A DNA stretch of 41,975 nucleotides from CAZASK01 sp964487845 (lineage in GTDB: Bacteria; Chlamydiota; Chlamydiia; Chlamydiales; FEN-1388): positions 1 through 41,975 of the forward strand of contig CAZASK010000012.1 of NCBI GenBank assembly GCA_964487845.1, given 5' to 3'. Of this stretch, positions 1-7,612 are shown piece by piece. The notes beneath the pieces are model-generated. The model worked only from the letters and a program-made list of their open reading frames with translations, was not told the origin of the DNA and did no database searches. The first letter of the stretch is position 1, and every line of letters starts with the position of its first letter. The translations under genes were made by a program, and so were the position numbers.

Positions 1-60
1 AAAGTTGCTAGCCAAGCTGGATTGTCATATTACGTAATGATTGGCGGAGTTAGGGTTTAA
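1..60 (+). CDS. C-terminal tail of a gene that begins before the window
   Basis: Frame 1 is open from the first base to a TAA at 58-60 and encodes about 19 residues ending YYVMIGGVRV. The stretch is too short to identify. Its position just upstream of a SycD-like chaperone gene on the same strand would fit a secretion-related gene, but that is inference. The same frame continues past the TAA as a 20-codon open stretch (ATG at 64, TAG at 124-126). That stretch could be a read-through extension, a tiny gene or chance. Confidence 0.35.
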   Translation, partial: KVASQAGLSYYVMIGGVRV

Positions 61-135
61 TTGATGACACGCCCTAGTATTGTGGATGGCAACGAAATTA
101 TTGAATTAAAAAGATATCTCGTATAGATCTTATGT

Positions 136-888
136 ATGGTCAAATACATGGAGATCGATGATATGGTTCAGTTGAAAGACTTTGAGAAGCTTGTTCATGA
201 GAGTGCAGAGGCTCTTTCGAAGGTGATTGCTCAAGAGCAAGCGCCAGAAAAAAATCTACTTCCTGCCGCAGTGCGAGAAAAGAAGATCCAGCAAGAGATA
301 GAGGCGCATACCAAGAGTATGCAAAAGAAGATGGAAGAGGGGTTAAAAGCCTGCTTGCTCTCTTTGGGTCATTGCCAAAATCTTCCGATGAAGAAAGAGG
401 CTGTCGTTGAAGAGCTGAAGGGCTGCTTTGCGAAGATAGACTCCCCAGAGGCGTTGGCAGAGCTTGGAAAGGCAGCACTTACGAACACCTCGTGGAAGGC
501 TCATCTAGCTATCTCTGACAACTGCATGGAGTCTTTGTATCAGAGTGCGAAGGCGCTTTTCGATGCAAAGTCATACGACGATGCTGAGAAGGCATTTTTT
601 GTTCTCTGCGCCCTTGATCCTACCATATTTGCCTACTGGGTCGGATTTGGCCATACGAGCTTTCATCAAAATAACTACCAGCAGGCTGTCAACGGCTATG
701 GCATGGCAAGCACCTTGAATCCAGAAGACATCTGGCCACACATTTGGGCGGGCAATAGCTTTGAAAAGCAAGGCGAGCGTGACTACGCGAAGATGGCACT
801 TGGTGAAGCTCTCAACCTCGAGAAAGCGAAGCCATCGCCTGACAGAGACATCGTAAGCTCCCTCGAGAGCAGAATTCAACAACTCTAA
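136..888 (+). CDS. SycD/LcrH-family type III secretion chaperone (TPR protein)
   Basis: A 250-residue protein. Residues 131-230 form about three tetratricopeptide repeats (motifs ALFDAKSYDDAEKAFFVLCA, YQQAVNGYGMASTLNP and YAKMALGEALNL), the arrangement of SycD/LcrH/IpgC class II chaperones. These cytoplasmic chaperones hold hydrophobic translocators or effectors before type III secretion. The N-terminal 110 residues are an extra helical, charged region, longer than in Yersinia SycD. The start is uncertain. ATG at 136 has no clear ribosome site. ATG at 163 (241 residues) has GGAG at 150-153, about 9 bases upstream, and may be the true start. Two proteins with hydrophobic segments follow immediately on the same strand and are the obvious candidate clients. 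A generic TPR protein is the alternative, but the chaperone reading is preferred. Confidence 0.75.
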   Translation: MVKYMEIDDMVQLKDFEKLVHESAEALSKVIAQEQAPEKNLLPAAVREKKIQQEIEAHTKSMQKKMEEGLKACLLSLGHCQNLPMKKEAVVEELKGCFAKIDSPEALAELGKAALTNTSWKAHLAISDNCMESLYQSAKALFDAKSYDDAEKAFFVLCALDPTIFAYWVGFGHTSFHQNNYQQAVNGYGMASTLNPEDIWPHIWAGNSFEKQGERDYAKMALGEALNLEKAKPSPDRDIVSSLESRIQQL

Positions 889-918
889 ACCAGCATACGT
901 ACATAAGGAGAAACAGAA

Positions 919-1782
919 ATGCAGAATAATGTAGGTAACGATCCCAATCCCATCAGTGTTGATACGGATTTTTCCCAACAGCCCCCCAAGATAAAAGAAA
1001 GAATAACGGGAGGCGGGACTCAGAAGACTCTTCCTGAAAATACACAAGAAGGCAACTTGCAAACACAATTTAAGCCCAGAAAAAAGACCGAGGACCGAAA
1101 AGCGGTACATATAGAGCATCAACAAAAGCCGGAAAGAAGGCACTCCTTGCCCACAATTACTTCGAAGCCATTATCAAATGGACACAAATCGACCAAGAGA
1201 TTATCCCTTGGTGACACACCAAACGACAAATCAGGAGTACTTCAGAAAGAAGTCTCAACAATAGGCAACGATAAAGAGTCAGGTGTAAATCCATTTGCGC
1301 AGTCAACTGTGAGAGGAGAGCAACAATTGGATGCTATCCCAATGGAGGAGGTCGGGTCAGAGCCGCCGTCCAATGTTCAGAAAAAAGAAACCATCAAGCC
1401 TCCTGTGTGGCAGAAGATAGGAGAGGGGCTAAAGTTTGCGGGCAAAGCTATCGGTGTCGTCGCACTAGGCGCGCTTGCAATAGCCTTGCTGCCACTCACC
1501 ATTGCGGGGTTTGTGATTTCAGAAAAGGCTGAAAAAAAGGCTAATGATATAAAAGGGACCCCTAGGTTCAAGCCAGAAGACAATGACTCCTTGCCCAATA
1601 AGAAAAAGGAATATACGAGAATAATCCAACTACAAAACCCAAGCGAAGAGCAGTCATACAAGTTATTCGCGTTGAAGAAAGGGATACAAGAGATAGAAAA
1701 GAAGGCACGACCATGGGAAATCTTAGCAAAGGTAGGAAACGTCATGGCATTTCCATGTATAGGACTGGGTGCTATTCTTTGA
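919..1782 (+). CDS. Hydrophobic-segment protein, candidate chaperone client or secreted membrane protein
   Basis: A 287-residue protein I cannot assign to a named family. A good ribosome site (AAGGAG) precedes the ATG. The first 160 residues are polar, Lys/Pro/Gln-rich and probably disordered. Residues 161-172 (PPVWQKIGEGLK) lead into a 29-residue hydrophobic stretch (173-201), then a charged region. A second short hydrophobic piece, FPCIGLGAIL, ends the protein abruptly. The WxxIxxGLKxAGK motif and the hydrophobic stretch recur in the gene at 1950-2432, so the two are paralogues. It lies 30 bases after the SycD-like gene, which suggests co-expression and chaperone handling; that is inference. 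The abrupt hydrophobic C-terminus, and possible related coding sequence in the following 130 bases, suggest a truncated or frameshifted C-terminus. Confidence 0.6.
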   Translation: MQNNVGNDPNPISVDTDFSQQPPKIKERITGGGTQKTLPENTQEGNLQTQFKPRKKTEDRKAVHIEHQQKPERRHSLPTITSKPLSNGHKSTKRLSLGDTPNDKSGVLQKEVSTIGNDKESGVNPFAQSTVRGEQQLDAIPMEEVGSEPPSNVQKKETIKPPVWQKIGEGLKFAGKAIGVVALGALAIALLPLTIAGFVISEKAEKKANDIKGTPRFKPEDNDSLPNKKKEYTRIIQLQNPSEEQSYKLFALKKGIQEIEKKARPWEILAKVGNVMAFPCIGLGAIL

Positions 1783-1789
1783 CCGGCCG

Positions 1790-1912
1790 CAAATAGGAGT
1801 TGGAGCTATTGCTAATAAGGCGGGGCTACACAAGCGATAGTAAAGCAAGCGAGCTTTACCGCTTGTATGGCATGCGAAGAGCCAATCATGGGAATTCTGT
1901 ATGGGTGTGGAC
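1790..1912 (+). pseudogene. Possible decayed remnant of the hydrophobic-module family
   Basis: Between the two paralogues, frame 2 reads IGVGAIANKAG. Frame 1 then reads a segment ending EEPIMGILYGCG. Placed end to end these resemble the C-terminus of the 1950-2432 protein (GIGAIAVKMG followed by AAPYLGIIELWG). This would be a broken copy, or the frameshifted tail of the 919-1782 gene. The match is by eye and short, and the same bases form a strong hairpin (1830-1866), so chance similarity is quite possible. Confidence 0.22.
1830..1866 (+). terminator. Strong hairpin between the two paralogues
   Basis: ACAAGCG (1830-1836), bulge ATA, GTAAAGC (1840-1846), loop AAGCGA, GCTTTAC (1853-1859), CGCTTGT (1860-1866). 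That gives 14 base pairs with one three-base bulge. It lies 48 bases after the stop of the upstream gene. No T-run follows, so it is either a processing or stability element or a terminator that does not need a U-tract. Confidence 0.5.
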
Positions 1913-1949
1913 TATATTCCCTTAGTGATTTATACATATATACAATTGT

Positions 1950-2432
1950 ATGTTGTTATGCAGACACAAGGAGGTGGAGGTGGATCCTAACGTAGCAGGG
2001 AAATTTATTAACAATATCGATCCCAAAATTTGGGACACCACCAAACCTTGTGAGGGCACAGAGGGAAAGGGGATGGATACATTGCTACCAACGGGTAATA
2101 AGCAAAAGAGTAGATTCACTGACATCCAAAAAGTTGATGAGGGATCTTCTGAACCAGTTCAAGAAAAAGTTCCTATATGGAATCAAATCACCTCGGGATT
2201 AAAGGTGGCAGGGAAAGTTCTTGGCACTGCCTTGTTGGCGGCTGTTGCCATAGGGACGCTTCCTGTGTTTATTGTTGGACTGCTTCTTTCAGAGGGAATT
2301 GGTGCTATCGCTGTAAAAATGGGAGCTGATACAAGTGACGTAGGAGAGATACAATCGAAAGCTGGTACGATACTAGCTGCACCCTATCTGGGGATCATCG
2401 AATTATGGGGAAAAGATTTGCTAGGAGGGTAG
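1950..2432 (+). CDS. Hydrophobic-segment protein, paralogue of the 919-1782 product
   Basis: A 160-residue protein (150 if started later) with no family I recognise. The better start is GTG at 1980: a strong AAGGAGG sits at 1968-1974 with a 5-base spacer, while ATG at 1950 has no ribosome site. A polar N-terminus leads to PIWNQITSGLKVAGK at residues 75-89 (numbered from ATG 1950), then a hydrophobic stretch at about 87-121, a short polar loop, and a second moderately hydrophobic segment at 138-153 (AGTILAAPYLGII). The W-x2-I-x2-GLK-x-AGK motif and first hydrophobic block match the neighbour at 919-1782. Two hydrophobic segments with a short loop would fit a translocator-like or inclusion-membrane protein served by the SycD-like chaperone. 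That role is inferred from context only. Confidence 0.55.
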   Translation: MLLCRHKEVEVDPNVAGKFINNIDPKIWDTTKPCEGTEGKGMDTLLPTGNKQKSRFTDIQKVDEGSSEPVQEKVPIWNQITSGLKVAGKVLGTALLAAVAIGTLPVFIVGLLLSEGIGAIAVKMGADTSDVGEIQSKAGTILAAPYLGIIELWGKDLLGG

Positions 2433-2457
2433 TGTTCTCGATGAGTTTTTTATACGC

Positions 2458-3231
2458 TCAAAAAAGCGTCGCACGGCTGACGGTATCTTGCATGGCGACA
2501 GAAAGCGGCAGCTGAAGACCATGCTGCTCAAGATGTGCGTGGACTTTTGCGAGCGCTAGGTCGGCGCGGTTGCACTCAGTAGAAAGGTGGGCGAGGTAGA
2601 CATGCTGCAGGCGACTGCAGGCGACATGGCAGAGCAGCTCACCGCAGGCGTCATTGGAGAGGTGGCCCGAGCGACCTAACACCCTCTGCTTATACACCTC
2701 CGGCCTTTTGGAGGTGTGGACAAGATCTACCTCATGGTTCGCCTCCACATAGAGAAGATCACACTCACGAAGCCTAGACTCCACAAGCCTCGAGGCAAAG
2801 CCTAAGTCAGTGCATATCCCAACCTTTCTATGGTCGGCAGTGATCGTAAACCCTACAGGGTCGACAGCGTCATGCTGTACCTTGAAAGGGTGAATCTCGC
2901 AGTCTTTAAATTCAAAGCTCTCCCCAGTGGTGAAAATCTTGAACTCAGGGCACTCGTCACAGGCAGTGGCTATAGCCTTTGCCGTATCTGCATTTGCAAG
3001 TATCGGGATGCTATACCTGGCACTCAGCACCTTGAGTCCCTGGATGTGGTCTGTGTGTTCGTGCGAAATGAGGATAGCATCCAACGACTCGATGTCAACG
3101 CCGATCTGAGCGAGGCGCTCTTTGATGTTTTTTGTACTTATGCCGGCATCGATGAGCAGCCTGGCATGCTGTGTGCCCATGTAGATACAATTTCCTCTCG
3201 ACCCTGATGCGAGCGGGCAAAAACCTCTCAC
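2458..3231 (-). CDS. Metallo-beta-lactamase-fold hydrolase, YycJ/WalJ-like
   Basis: Cytoplasmic metal-dependent hydrolase of the YycJ/WalJ branch of the MBL fold; members have exonuclease-like or unclear roles. The zinc motif HxHxDH is seen in ISHEHTDHIQGLKVL, with a further metal ligand in GICTDLGF and a C-terminal LAHLSTECN. The preferred start is GTG at 3231 (257 residues), because it begins RGFCPLASGSRGNC, where the family normally starts, and GAGGAA lies upstream. An ATG at 3261 gives ten extra residues that overlap ftsK. It follows ftsK on the same strand with a stop-start gap of a few bases. From memory, ftsK and this hydrolase are also neighbours in Chlamydia (CT739/CT738). The two are therefore probably co-transcribed. 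Confidence 0.85.
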   Translation of the reverse strand: MRGFCPLASGSRGNCIYMGTQHARLLIDAGISTKNIKERLAQIGVDIESLDAILISHEHTDHIQGLKVLSARYSIPILANADTAKAIATACDECPEFKIFTTGESFEFKDCEIHPFKVQHDAVDPVGFTITADHRKVGICTDLGFASRLVESRLRECDLLYVEANHEVDLVHTSKRPEVYKQRVLGRSGHLSNDACGELLCHVACSRLQHVYLAHLSTECNRADLALAKVHAHLEQHGLQLPLSVAMQDTVSRATLF

Positions 3232-3235
3232 GTGC

Positions 3236-5575
3236 CTATTCCTCGATCCCTTCGGTAACATAGTCCTCCTCTTCTTGTTTGGCAGAAGAGGGGAAGAAGA
3301 TCTTACGAGGCTTGGCGCCCTCCTGAGGGCCTACGATGCCCTGCTGTTCGAGCTCGTCCATCAAGCTCGCAGCCCTTGCATAGCCGATCTTGAGCTTTCT
3401 CTGTAAAAAGGTAGTAGAGGCATTGCCTGTGCCAAAGACGATAGACTTAGCCTCTTCGAATAAGCTGTCTTGTGGTCCTTCATTTTTCTCGAGGTTTTGC
3501 ATCGTCTGCTCATACTGCATCTTCTCAAAAGAGGTGATGATATACTGCGGCGGCGCCTGCTTGCAGATGGCGTCGATAACTTTCTGTATCTCCTCGTCAC
3601 GGACAAAGGCGCCCTGTGCGCGGATGAGCTGCGACTGCCCAGGGAGCAAGACGAGCATGTCACCATTGCCTAGCAAGTTGTCGGCGCCGATTTCATCGAG
3701 GATGATCTGGCTGTTCACGCGGCTTGCTACCTTGAAGGCAATACGAGAGGGGAAGTTTGCCTTGATGAGCCCGGTGATCACCTCACGAGAGGGGCGCTGC
3801 GTTGCTAAGATGAGGTGTATGCCCACAGCGCGAGCCATCTGCGCAATACGTGCAATGGGGGTCTCAATGTCCTGGCTTGCTACCATCATGAGGTCGGCAA
3901 GCTCGTCGATGATGGCCACATAGTAGGGAAGCTTCGTGGGTATCTGGATGTCGAGCGACTTTTCAAATTCGGGATCTATCTTACGCTTGTTGAAGGCGTC
4001 GATGTTTCGCTGGCCTGTGAGCTTGAGCATCTCGTAGCGCTTTTCCATCTCACGGACAAGCCAGTTGAGAGCAAGGCAAGCAGACTGCGGCTCGGTGATC
4101 ACAGGAGCAAGCATGTGCGGCAGATCTGAGTAGGGCGTGAGCTCCACCTTCTTCGGGTCTATCATCAGAAGTCTGATCTCGTCAGGACGAGCCGTCATCA
4201 AGATCGACATGACGATGGAGTTGATACACACCGATTTTCCAGATCCTGTTGCCCCTGCGATGATGCAGTGCGGCATCTTCGTAAGATCTGTCATGATAAG
4301 GTCGCCATTTGCTCCTTTTCCTAACAATAAGGGGATGTGAAAGTGAGAATGGTGGCACTGGTACGCGGCCAAAATCTCGCGGAAGGTGACCTCCTGCGGC
4401 GTCTTATTAGGAACTTCGATACCCACAGCTGCCTTCCCAGGAATGGGTGCTATGATGCGCAGAGACTTCGCCTCCAAGTTCAAGGCGATGTCATGCTCGA
4501 GGGTTTTTATACGTCCTACTTTTACGCCAACAGCAGGGTGCACCTCGAAGGAGGTGATGGTGGGCCCTGAGTGAATCTCTCCGACCTTGGCTTCGATGCC
4601 GAAGCTCAGGAGCGTCTCTTCTAACAGCTCTGCCTTCTGCTTGAGCTCCTTTTTGAGGTTGGAGAGGTCGCTTTTCTTTTGTGGGTTGAGATGGTCTAAG
4701 TTGGGAACGATATAGTGAGATAAAAAGGCAGCGTCCACAGGCTCTGGCTTCGCCTGCGGCTTTTGTATATTTTGCGGCTTTTCCGTACGTGGCAGCGTCT
4801 TCAGTGAGTCGGGTATGTTTGTAAACGATGGTGGAAGCTCTGGAGGAGTTGCGGCTTTTGGAGCCTCTTGACTCTCTTTCTCTTGAGATGTCTCCTGAAC
4901 TCGCTCACGTAGCGTCTTGAGCAGACTTTTTGTCTCTGGCTTTTTCTCTTCTAAGTTGGCGAACACGATGGGGGCAGCTTTCTTTTTTTTAGGCTCTTGC
5001 GGTCTATTTTTGAGCCAGTCAAGGCCTTGCTGGATGCGGTACTCAAAGAGCAAAAGCGTGCTCGTAGTGAAGCCTATGAGTGCGATGATGACGCAGCCTG
5101 CTGTGTTCAGCAAGTAGTGCAGGTTGCAGTATGGCAGCTGGCAAAAGAGGTAGTACATGGGAGTGCCGCCAAGCCTCATCGGCGTATGCGTATATCCAGA
5201 CCATGCAGAAAGCAGCGTCTCTACTTTAGGAAAAAGAAAGGCGACGACGGAAAAAAGAAGCGTAAGCGAGAGGACGCCAGTTATATAAGAAAGGAGCTGG
5301 CGCACTATCTTTTCTGTAGAGGTGAAGAGGGAGATGCCGAAAAAGATGAGCGCGATGAAGGCAGGGTAGGCGGCGATGCCGAGTGCTTTGAGCCAGAGCC
5401 ATGAGCAGGCGTAGCCGAAGAGCCCAAGCCAGTTGGCATGCGTCAGGCCCTCTTGAAAGCTGACGAGGCTGACGAGCTGGCTGCAGGCAAAGACGACGAC
5501 ACTCAAAGAAAGAAGCTCAGGATATCGCTCATACCATGGCGCGGCGTTATTTCGAGATGTAAATCGTGGAGGCAA
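3236..5575 (-). CDS. ftsK: DNA translocase FtsK/SpoIIIE
   Basis: Membrane-anchored, ATP-driven DNA pump that clears chromosome from the division plane. Residues 20-180 hold about four membrane segments; 190-300 form a Lys/Pro/Glu-rich linker. The motor domain has Walker A GATGSGKS (441-448), Walker B IIDELADL (555-562) and the ATQRPSREVITGLIKANFPS block at 591-610. The C-terminal winged-helix gamma domain (about 705-765, ASTTFLQRKLKIGYARAASL) is the part that reads KOPS/SRS sites and activates XerD. The length of 779 is normal for the shorter FtsK class. The predicted start is a TTG at 5575 preceded by TTAGG; no earlier in-frame ATG is evident. A Xer recombinase gene lies in the same window at 11373. 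Confidence 0.95.
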   Translation of the reverse strand: MPPRFTSRNNAAPWYERYPELLSLSVVVFACSQLVSLVSFQEGLTHANWLGLFGYACSWLWLKALGIAAYPAFIALIFFGISLFTSTEKIVRQLLSYITGVLSLTLLFSVVAFLFPKVETLLSAWSGYTHTPMRLGGTPMYYLFCQLPYCNLHYLLNTAGCVIIALIGFTTSTLLLFEYRIQQGLDWLKNRPQEPKKKKAAPIVFANLEEKKPETKSLLKTLRERVQETSQEKESQEAPKAATPPELPPSFTNIPDSLKTLPRTEKPQNIQKPQAKPEPVDAAFLSHYIVPNLDHLNPQKKSDLSNLKKELKQKAELLEETLLSFGIEAKVGEIHSGPTITSFEVHPAVGVKVGRIKTLEHDIALNLEAKSLRIIAPIPGKAAVGIEVPNKTPQEVTFREILAAYQCHHSHFHIPLLLGKGANGDLIMTDLTKMPHCIIAGATGSGKSVCINSIVMSILMTARPDEIRLLMIDPKKVELTPYSDLPHMLAPVITEPQSACLALNWLVREMEKRYEMLKLTGQRNIDAFNKRKIDPEFEKSLDIQIPTKLPYYVAIIDELADLMMVASQDIETPIARIAQMARAVGIHLILATQRPSREVITGLIKANFPSRIAFKVASRVNSQIILDEIGADNLLGNGDMLVLLPGQSQLIRAQGAFVRDEEIQKVIDAICKQAPPQYIITSFEKMQYEQTMQNLEKNEGPQDSLFEEAKSIVFGTGNASTTFLQRKLKIGYARAASLMDELEQQGIVGPQEGAKPRKIFFPSSAKQEEEDYVTEGIEE

Positions 5576-5707
5576 AAGGTTTACCTAATTTCTAACTTGG
5601 ATTAAGAGTGTACCATTTTACTGTTTTCGTCTAGAAATTTTGAGAACGGAGGAACAGGCTGGAGCTTTCATTATATCGAATTCCTCTGAAGGAGTTGCTC
5701 CGGAGAA

Positions 5708-6055
5708 TCAATAGACCGCAATATGACCCCTATGACCGAATATTCCACTTCTTGATCTTGGTTTTTTTACCTTAATCTGCACTTCGCAGCCGAGAATAGA
5801 TAAATAATGAATTAAGGTATCCGTGCTGAATGCAGACAGTTGACCACTGACCAACATAGATACTTTGGGTTGAGTAATCTCTAATTTTTTGGCGACTTCC
5901 TTCTGAGAAAGACCGCTATTTTTGATTAAAGCGCTTACATCATTGAGAAGCTTTGCTCTAGCTAGAAGTTCTTCAGGTTGATCTAAACCAAGATCCGCAA
6001 AAACATTTCCAGATGATTTTTCATATTCTAAACAGTCTTTTTTTTGCTTAGCCAT
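5708..6055 (-). CDS. HigA-like antitoxin, XRE-type helix-turn-helix
   Basis: A DNA-binding protein that would neutralise the adjacent toxin and repress the operon. The helix-turn-helix lies in the middle (GLSQKEVAKKLEITQPKVSM), followed by STDTLIHYLSILGCEVQIKV, typical of the short HigA/COG5606-type antitoxins. ATG at 6055 (115 residues) is preferred because AAGGGG precedes it by 9 bases; a GTG at 6082 in the same frame would add nine residues. It overlaps the toxin gene, which ends at 6028, giving the toxin-first order of higBA modules. The last residues (GIFGHRGHIAVY) are outside the usual fold. Confidence 0.8.
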   Translation of the reverse strand: MAKQKKDCLEYEKSSGNVFADLGLDQPEELLARAKLLNDVSALIKNSGLSQKEVAKKLEITQPKVSMLVSGQLSAFSTDTLIHYLSILGCEVQIKVKKPRSRSGIFGHRGHIAVY

Positions 6056-6438
6056 TGTTTTTGTCCCCTTTTTTGTTTCCACTCTTTATAGATCTCTTCA
6101 GCAAGTTTAAGTCTAGAGTGAATGAGTTCCATGTCTTGTTTAGGCGTTTTTATACCACTCTTGCTTTTCTTTTGAAAAGCATGCAGCACAACTATAGCAT
6201 CAGAAAACTTGACCGTATAGACCGCTCTAAAAGTACCCCCTTTGTAGTCTTGTACAAGTTCAATAACGCTTGCGCCTCCAAAACCAGCAAGGGTTTTTGC
6301 TATTTCTGGGTGTTTTCCCATCTGCGCTTGATATAGCCCATATCCGAAGTTGGTAATCACATCTTCTGGCATGGCCATTAGATCTTTCTTCGAAGAACTG
6401 GCCCACAGTAGTGGCTTAACGACTTGTTCAATGGGCAT
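6028..6438 (-). CDS. HigB/Gp49-family toxin, RelE-like superfamily
   Basis: A 136-residue protein of the phage-derived Gp49/HigB family, predicted ribosome-dependent mRNA interferases. The family signature is seen at residues 50-105: LAGFGGASVIELV, then GGTFRAVYTVKF, AIVVLHAFQKKSKSGIKTP and QD. The basic Lys-rich stretch FQKKSKSGIKTPK is the conserved core. AGGAAG lies 6 bases before the ATG. The antitoxin gene starts inside its 3' end, so the two are translationally coupled. The C-terminal KKRGQKQW-type tail is lysine-rich. The pair sits between ftsK and a tRNA-His gene and looks like an acquired module. The catalytic assignment is by family only. Confidence 0.8.
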   Translation of the reverse strand: MPIEQVVKPLLWASSSKKDLMAMPEDVITNFGYGLYQAQMGKHPEIAKTLAGFGGASVIELVQDYKGGTFRAVYTVKFSDAIVVLHAFQKKSKSGIKTPKQDMELIHSRLKLAEEIYKEWKQKRGQKQWLSKKKTV

Positions 6439-6550
6439 CCTCTACTTCCTTGATTATATCAACATTGGTATATTTTGTAATCTATTGAATGTCAAGAAAA
6501 TAAAGAGCTATGAGAAGGAGAAAATAGACGCAAAGAAAGAAAAAACAAAG

Positions 6551-6625
6551 GGCGATTGACGGGACTCGAACCCGCGACTTTTGGAACCACAATCCAACGC
6601 TCTAACCAACTGAGCTACAACCGCC
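6551..6625 (-). tRNA. tRNA-His (anticodon GUG)
   Basis: On the minus strand a full cloverleaf is visible. The acceptor stem GCGGTTG pairs with CAATCGC (one G-U). The D arm contains GCTCAGTTGGTTAGAGC. The anticodon stem TTGGA/TCCAA encloses loop TTGTGGT, giving anticodon GTG. The T arm is GCGGGTTCGAGTCCCGT. A G at position -1 (base 6625) faces C73 (base 6551), the identity feature of tRNA-His. The CCA end is not encoded. A T-rich stretch follows on the minus strand at about 6525-6549 and could serve as terminator. Confidence 0.95.
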
Positions 6626-6685
6626 ACAACGACAAGATTTATACACTGAAGAAGCCATTTTGGTCAATTCATCAATTTATCTTTT

Positions 6686-7612
6686 CTATAGATAGATCAC
6701 TTTTCCTTGGGCTGCCTCAAAGCCCTGAATCTTCCTATGCATCATCGATCCAGGAGCGCAAGGCGTGGTCACGAGCGTCTCAAGGCCCATCCACTCAGTT
6801 GTAAGGGCCTCTTCTGTGATGATTTTGAACCTCGTGCCAGCTGCCAAAAGATGCGCGATGTGCTTATTAACGAGCTCTCTTGTTCGCACAAGGTCTGCCT
6901 CACTGATGCAGATGCCATATGCAGGATCCTCAATAGATGTCATCTTTTTTTCTTCATAGCCAATAAAGAAGGCGTCATCAGGGCCTTCTAAGAAGACCGC
7001 GCTTTTTGTAGCAAAAGGCGCTTTTGTAAATCCTAAGGTCAGGCCATTTTTGCGCCCCAAGAGCAGAGTGTGGCAAAAGAGAGCATAGGTGGGAAGTCGA
7101 GATGCGTCGATGAGTACAAGAAGAGGAAGGCTACGAGGCAGCATGTTGGCAAGAAGCTGTAAAAACTCAAAGCGAAAGTCAACAGCGTAGTGGGGAAGAA
7201 GGTCTGCCGAGTAAGAGAGTGTAAGCTCGCGGAGCCACTCGCGGTAGCTCTCATCGCTCTCGAAAGGCAAAGGGTGAATAATATCGCCAGCAAACAGTAT
7301 GACACCGAGGATCTCTTCTTGAAAAGGCGTATAAAAAGTGTCGATAAAATGGGTGATAGCAAGCGATAGCGAGAGAAATTGTGTCTTGTCAGCCAAGGGG
7401 CGCGCAAGCTCTGCAAACAAGCCAAAGTCAAGATGGATCAAGCACTGCTTTTTGCGTTCTTTGAGCTCTTGGAGCTTGTCTGACCAGTTGAGAGAAGAGG
7501 TGGTGCGCGCATCCAAGCGAATGACTTCGTCATAACGGATTGAAGAGCCATCTAAAGATGTCTGCTCCACAAGCTCTTCTAAAAGCGGCTCGTCATGTTC
7601 TTCTGAATTCAT
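6686..7612 (-). CDS. Unrecognised conserved-type protein downstream of trmB
   Basis: A protein of 308 residues from ATG 7612, or 327 from ATG 7669. I do not recognise the family. It has no signal peptide or clear membrane helix. It is a mixed alpha/beta sequence with hydrophobic strand-like segments (EILGVILFAGDIIHPLPF; SLPLLVLIDASRLP) and a C-terminal region GICISEADLVRTRELVNKHI. Start choice is open. ATG 7612 overlaps the 3' end of trmB by 20 bases without a good ribosome site, while ATG 7669 has GAAGGG only one base away. Overlap with trmB implies co-transcription, so a role in tRNA or general metabolism is possible but not shown. Probably a chlamydia-specific hypothetical. Confidence 0.65.
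   Translation of the reverse strand: MNSEEHDEPLLEELVEQTSLDGSSIRYDEVIRLDARTTSSLNWSDKLQELKERKKQCLIHLDFGLFAELARPLADKTQFLSLSLAITHFIDTFYTPFQEEILGVILFAGDIIHPLPFESDESYREWLRELTLSYSADLLPHYAVDFRFEFLQLLANMLPRSLPLLVLIDASRLPTYALFCHTLLLGRKNGLTLGFTKAPFATKSAVFLEGPDDAFFIGYEEKKMTSIEDPAYGICISEADLVRTRELVNKHIAHLLAAGTRFKIITEEALTTEWMGLETLVTTPCAPGSMMHRKIQGFEAAQGKVIYL

Noticed and set aside
571..1143. 190-residue open frame on the minus strand
   Set aside because: Spans the end of the SycD-like gene and the start of the next gene, with no ribosome site and odd low-complexity hydrophobic composition; a shadow of the plus-strand genes.
2445..2475. Possible hairpin terminator after the 1950-2432 gene
   Set aside because: ACGCT/AGCGT has only five base pairs around CAAAAA and no T-run follows the stem; too weak.
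3232..3261. Start of the MBL hydrolase at ATG 3261
   Set aside because: Adds residues overlapping ftsK; GTG 3231 matches the family's usual N-terminus.
4997..5404. 135-residue plus-strand frame opposite ftsK
   Set aside because: Lies entirely inside the N-terminal membrane region of ftsK; charged repeats reflect complement of hydrophobic codons.
6551..6625. tRNA-His as the attachment site of an integrated element
   Set aside because: The adjacent toxin-antitoxin pair is suggestive, but no direct copy of the tRNA 3' end was found by eye near 5576-5707 and no integrase is nearby.
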